Source of the DNA: Actinomycetes bacterium | GTDB taxonomy: Bacteria; Actinomycetota; Coriobacteriia; Coriobacteriales; Eggerthellaceae | DNA length: 6,842 bases | Direction: 5' to 3' | Assembly: GCA_023395755.1 (NCBI GenBank) | Contig: JAEWYG010000221.1 | Location: 1 to 6,842 of the forward strand | Shown here: positions 4,836 to 6,842 of the stretch, piece after piece | Numbering within the stretch: the first letter of the stretch is position 1 | How the letters are laid out: the number at the start of each line of letters is the position of its first letter | The notes under the pieces: generated by a model | The model's input: only the letters and a program-made list of their open reading frames with translations | What the model was told of the DNA's origin: nothing | Databases searched by the model: none | Position numbers and translations under genes: made by a program

Positions 4836-6842
4836 CTACGACGTTACTTCATCTTCATCATCATTGCGGCTCTGGTCCCGAATAACACTTCCAAGTGGTA
4901 GACGTTCTAAATGCATGACGTTTCGTGCTTTGCCGAACAGGGGCACGTATTCAAACATGATGGTTGTATACCACAAGCCATACCATTGCGCCGGCGACCC
5001 GCATATGCGTCTGATGGCGTATTTAGCCGAAAGCGTACGACGATCAAGTGGCCTGAGTTCGGTGTCTGTCGTCATCATCTTGCGAATAAGACAAAAGCGA
5101 AAGTCGCCCACCTCGCCCGGATCATCGAGCGTAGAATACGTTCGTTTCTGTGGCGGGAGCTCGCCTGAATCGATGAGATCGTCAACTATCTGCCTTAGAT
5201 ACGCATTCACATGCTGGTCCACGCGAAAACCCAGTTGTAGCTGCACTTTAAACACTTCATCCGTACCAAAATCGTTTACCGTATATGCGCGCGTATAAGG
5301 GTCTTCGGTCACCACTACATTAACAAACCAGTACGCAAGCGCACGCTTAGGCTTGCCATCTAGGATAGAGTACAAAATGTCGCGATCGACCATATCAAGC
5401 TTTGAGGCATTGGTAAGGAACACAAGGTTCTCGGACAAGAGTGGAATACTTTCGTCGTTACGCAAACGACCCAGCTGTTCCACGTAATTCTTCACCGGCA
5501 GAAACACCGACTGCGCACGCTCAATCGCAGTACCGCGATGCCACACCACCATAATCGCCAGCAGCGCTAACGCCATAAAAATGGTCACGTAACCACCGTG
5601 AACAAACTTGGCTAGACTAGACAGGAAAAACGCCATCTCAATCGTACCGAACACCAGAGCGAACACTAAAGCAAAAGCAAGGCGGCGGCGCACACGTGCA
5701 AGATACTCAGCCATAAGCAAGGTGGTCATGAGCATGGTTAGTGTGATAGCCAAACCATAAGCCGCCTCCATATTGCTTGACGATTGAAACAAAATAACAA
5801 CACCGATGCATCCAACCCACATGACCGTATTAACAAGAGGAATATAGAGCTGACCTTTGGTCTGAGCCGGATAAAGAACCTTTAAGTGCGGCATGAGATC
5901 GAGGCGTGTAGCTTCGGAGACAAGCGTATATGAACCCGTAATGAGCGCTTGGCTAGCAATGATGGCTGCGGCGGTGGAGAGAGCCACTGCGAATAAACGA
6001 ATTTCGGATGGAAGCATCTCATAGAAAGGGTTCATTTCCTCTATGGAAGCAACCGCTGTGTTGTTCGCATTCGCAAGCATCCACGCTCCCTGACCAAAAT
6101 AATTAAGAAGGAGGCAGGTCTTCACAAAGGGCCACGATGCTCTGATGTTAGCTTTGCCCACATGGCCCATATCCGAATAAAGCGCCTCGGCGCCAGTCGT
6201 CGCCAAAAATACGCTTCCCAGCACCATAAAACCAGCAGCGTTATGAGGCCCAAAAAGGAACGCAATGCCACGTATAGGATTCAAAGCACGCAGTACGCCA
6301 AAATCATTTGAAAGCGCCATAATTCCCATAACACCAAGAAACAAAAACCATAGTGTCATAATCGGACCAAACGCTTTGCCAATGCTCGAGGTTCCTGCCC
6401 GCTGAACTAAAAAGAGCACGCTCAAGATAGCCACGGCTATTAAAACCACATTCACTTGGCTGTCGCCGATGAGTGATCGACCAAAGCTCACCGATCTTAA
6501 ACCCTCAACCGCCGTGGTTACGGTAACGGCTGGCGTCAAGATACCATCAGCCAACAACGCAGCTCCACCCAGCATGGCCGGTAATATTAACCAAGAACCA
6601 CAACGGCGGACTAAACTATAGAGCGCGAAAATACCGCCCTCATTATGGTTGTCGGCTCGCAAAGCCACAACCACATACTTAACGGTAGTCACCAGCGTGA
6701 TAGTCCACACAATCAACGAGAGCGCACCCAAAACGACATCTTCTGACAAACTTTCGAGCCCGCCGTTGCCGTTAATAATGGCCTTCATGACGTACATGGG
6801 ACTCGTGCCAATATCTCCGTATACCACTCCCAGTGCGATAAG
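4836..6842 (-). CDS. kup: Kup-type K+ uptake permease, N-terminus cut by window edge
   Basis: A KUP/HAK/KT family transporter that takes up K+, probably with H+, across the cytoplasmic membrane. The frame is open to the last base of the window; 668 residues are visible, beginning LIALGVVYGDIGTSP, which is normally 10-35 residues into the protein, so the real start lies outside. Visible-residue landmarks: GDIGTSP at 9-15, LRADN..EGGIFALYSL at 61-77, ADGILTPAVTVTTAVEGL at 98-115, TSSIGKAFGPIMTLWF at 151-166, TGAEALYSDMGHVGK at 216-230, LLNYFGQGAW at 245-254, ITGSYTLVSEA at 302-312 and GQLYIPLVN at 330-338. The membrane core ends near 434. A cytosolic region of about 235 residues follows, with PKRALAYWFVNVVV, DPYTRAYTV and LGFRV, as in the long lactic acid bacterial Kup proteins, some of which are controlled by c-di-AMP. 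It ends in an acidic tail (NDDEDEVTS). The stop lies 62 nt before the nucleoside hydrolase, so read-through into that operon is possible. Confidence 0.96.
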   Translation of the reverse strand, partial: LIALGVVYGDIGTSPMYVMKAIINGNGGLESLSEDVVLGALSLIVWTITLVTTVKYVVVALRADNHNEGGIFALYSLVRRCGSWLILPAMLGGAALLADGILTPAVTVTTAVEGLRSVSFGRSLIGDSQVNVVLIAVAILSVLFLVQRAGTSSIGKAFGPIMTLWFLFLGVMGIMALSNDFGVLRALNPIRGIAFLFGPHNAAGFMVLGSVFLATTGAEALYSDMGHVGKANIRASWPFVKTCLLLNYFGQGAWMLANANNTAVASIEEMNPFYEMLPSEIRLFAVALSTAAAIIASQALITGSYTLVSEATRLDLMPHLKVLYPAQTKGQLYIPLVNTVMWVGCIGVVILFQSSSNMEAAYGLAITLTMLMTTLLMAEYLARVRRRLAFALVFALVFGTIEMAFFLSSLAKFVHGGYVTIFMALALLAIMVVWHRGTAIERAQSVFLPVKNYVEQLGRLRNDESIPLLSENLVFLTNASKLDMVDRDILYSILDGKPKRALAYWFVNVVVTEDPYTRAYTVNDFGTDEVFKVQLQLGFRVDQHVNAYLRQIVDDLIDSGELPPQKRTYSTLDDPGEVGDFRFCLIRKMMTTDTELRPLDRRTLSAKYAIRRICGSPAQWYGLWYTTIMFEYVPLFGKARNVMHLERLPLGSVIRDQSRNDDEDEVTS

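Noticed and set aside
4735..5298. A 187-codon plus-strand open frame opposite the end of kup and the start of the hydrolase
   Set aside because: It spans two confident minus-strand genes and their gap, and its translation looks like low-complexity Ser/Arg shadow sequence.
6825..6827. GTG as the start of kup
   Set aside because: The frame stays open upstream to the window edge and encodes LIALG, a conserved part of helix 1, so the true start lies outside the window.
1..6842. CRISPR array, tRNA/rRNA genes, insertion sequence ends, phage or defence genes
   Set aside because: I read both strands and found no regularly spaced repeats, RNA gene signatures, transposase motifs or defence-family proteins. 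Nearly all the DNA is explained by five ordinary genes.

Overview
The window is about 6.8 kb. Every gene I can support lies on the minus strand, so transcription runs from the right edge to the left edge. Base composition looks balanced (around half G+C by eye). The aspartokinase closely resembles the two-subunit actinobacterial type, and the hydrolase, transporter and ribokinase set recalls the uridine-utilisation cluster of Corynebacterium. The K+ transporter instead has the long C-terminal domain I associate with Gram-positive bacteria such as lactic acid bacteria. A moderate-G+C actinomycete, for example a Coriobacteriia member, would fit, but this is an inference from gene resemblance and not a firm assignment.

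Layout in transcription order, right to left. (1) 6842-4836: kup, a K+ uptake permease whose N-terminus is cut by the window edge. (2) A 62-nt gap with a 14-bp imperfect palindrome that could be an operator. (3) 4773-3826: a ribonucleoside hydrolase of the RihA/RihB/UriH type. (4) 3779-2370: a probable 14-helix MFS permease. (5) 2314-1346: a ribokinase (PfkB family). Genes 3-5 are spaced by only 46 and 55 nt and look like one operon. (6) A 193-nt intergenic region with a candidate extended -10 promoter. (7) 1152-1: lysC, aspartate kinase, whose last residues are cut by the left edge.

Genes 3-5 form a simple salvage pathway. The permease would bring in a ribonucleoside, the hydrolase would split it into free base and ribose, and the ribokinase would make ribose 5-phosphate for the pentose phosphate pathway. 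The catalytic histidines of the pyrimidine-preferring hydrolases are present, so uridine or cytidine is the best substrate guess. No regulator of the pathway lies in the window. lysC opens the aspartate-family (lysine, threonine, methionine, diaminopimelate) pathway and is probably a separate transcription unit.

The most notable sequence-level feature is inside lysC: a near-perfect Shine-Dalgarno sequence and in-frame ATG at codon 246, exactly where the separate beta (regulatory) subunit starts in related two-subunit aspartokinases. I see no CRISPR array, tRNA, rRNA, insertion sequence or phage gene, and no undescribed system. Apart from the internal start and the candidate operator, this looks like ordinary chromosomal housekeeping and catabolic DNA.
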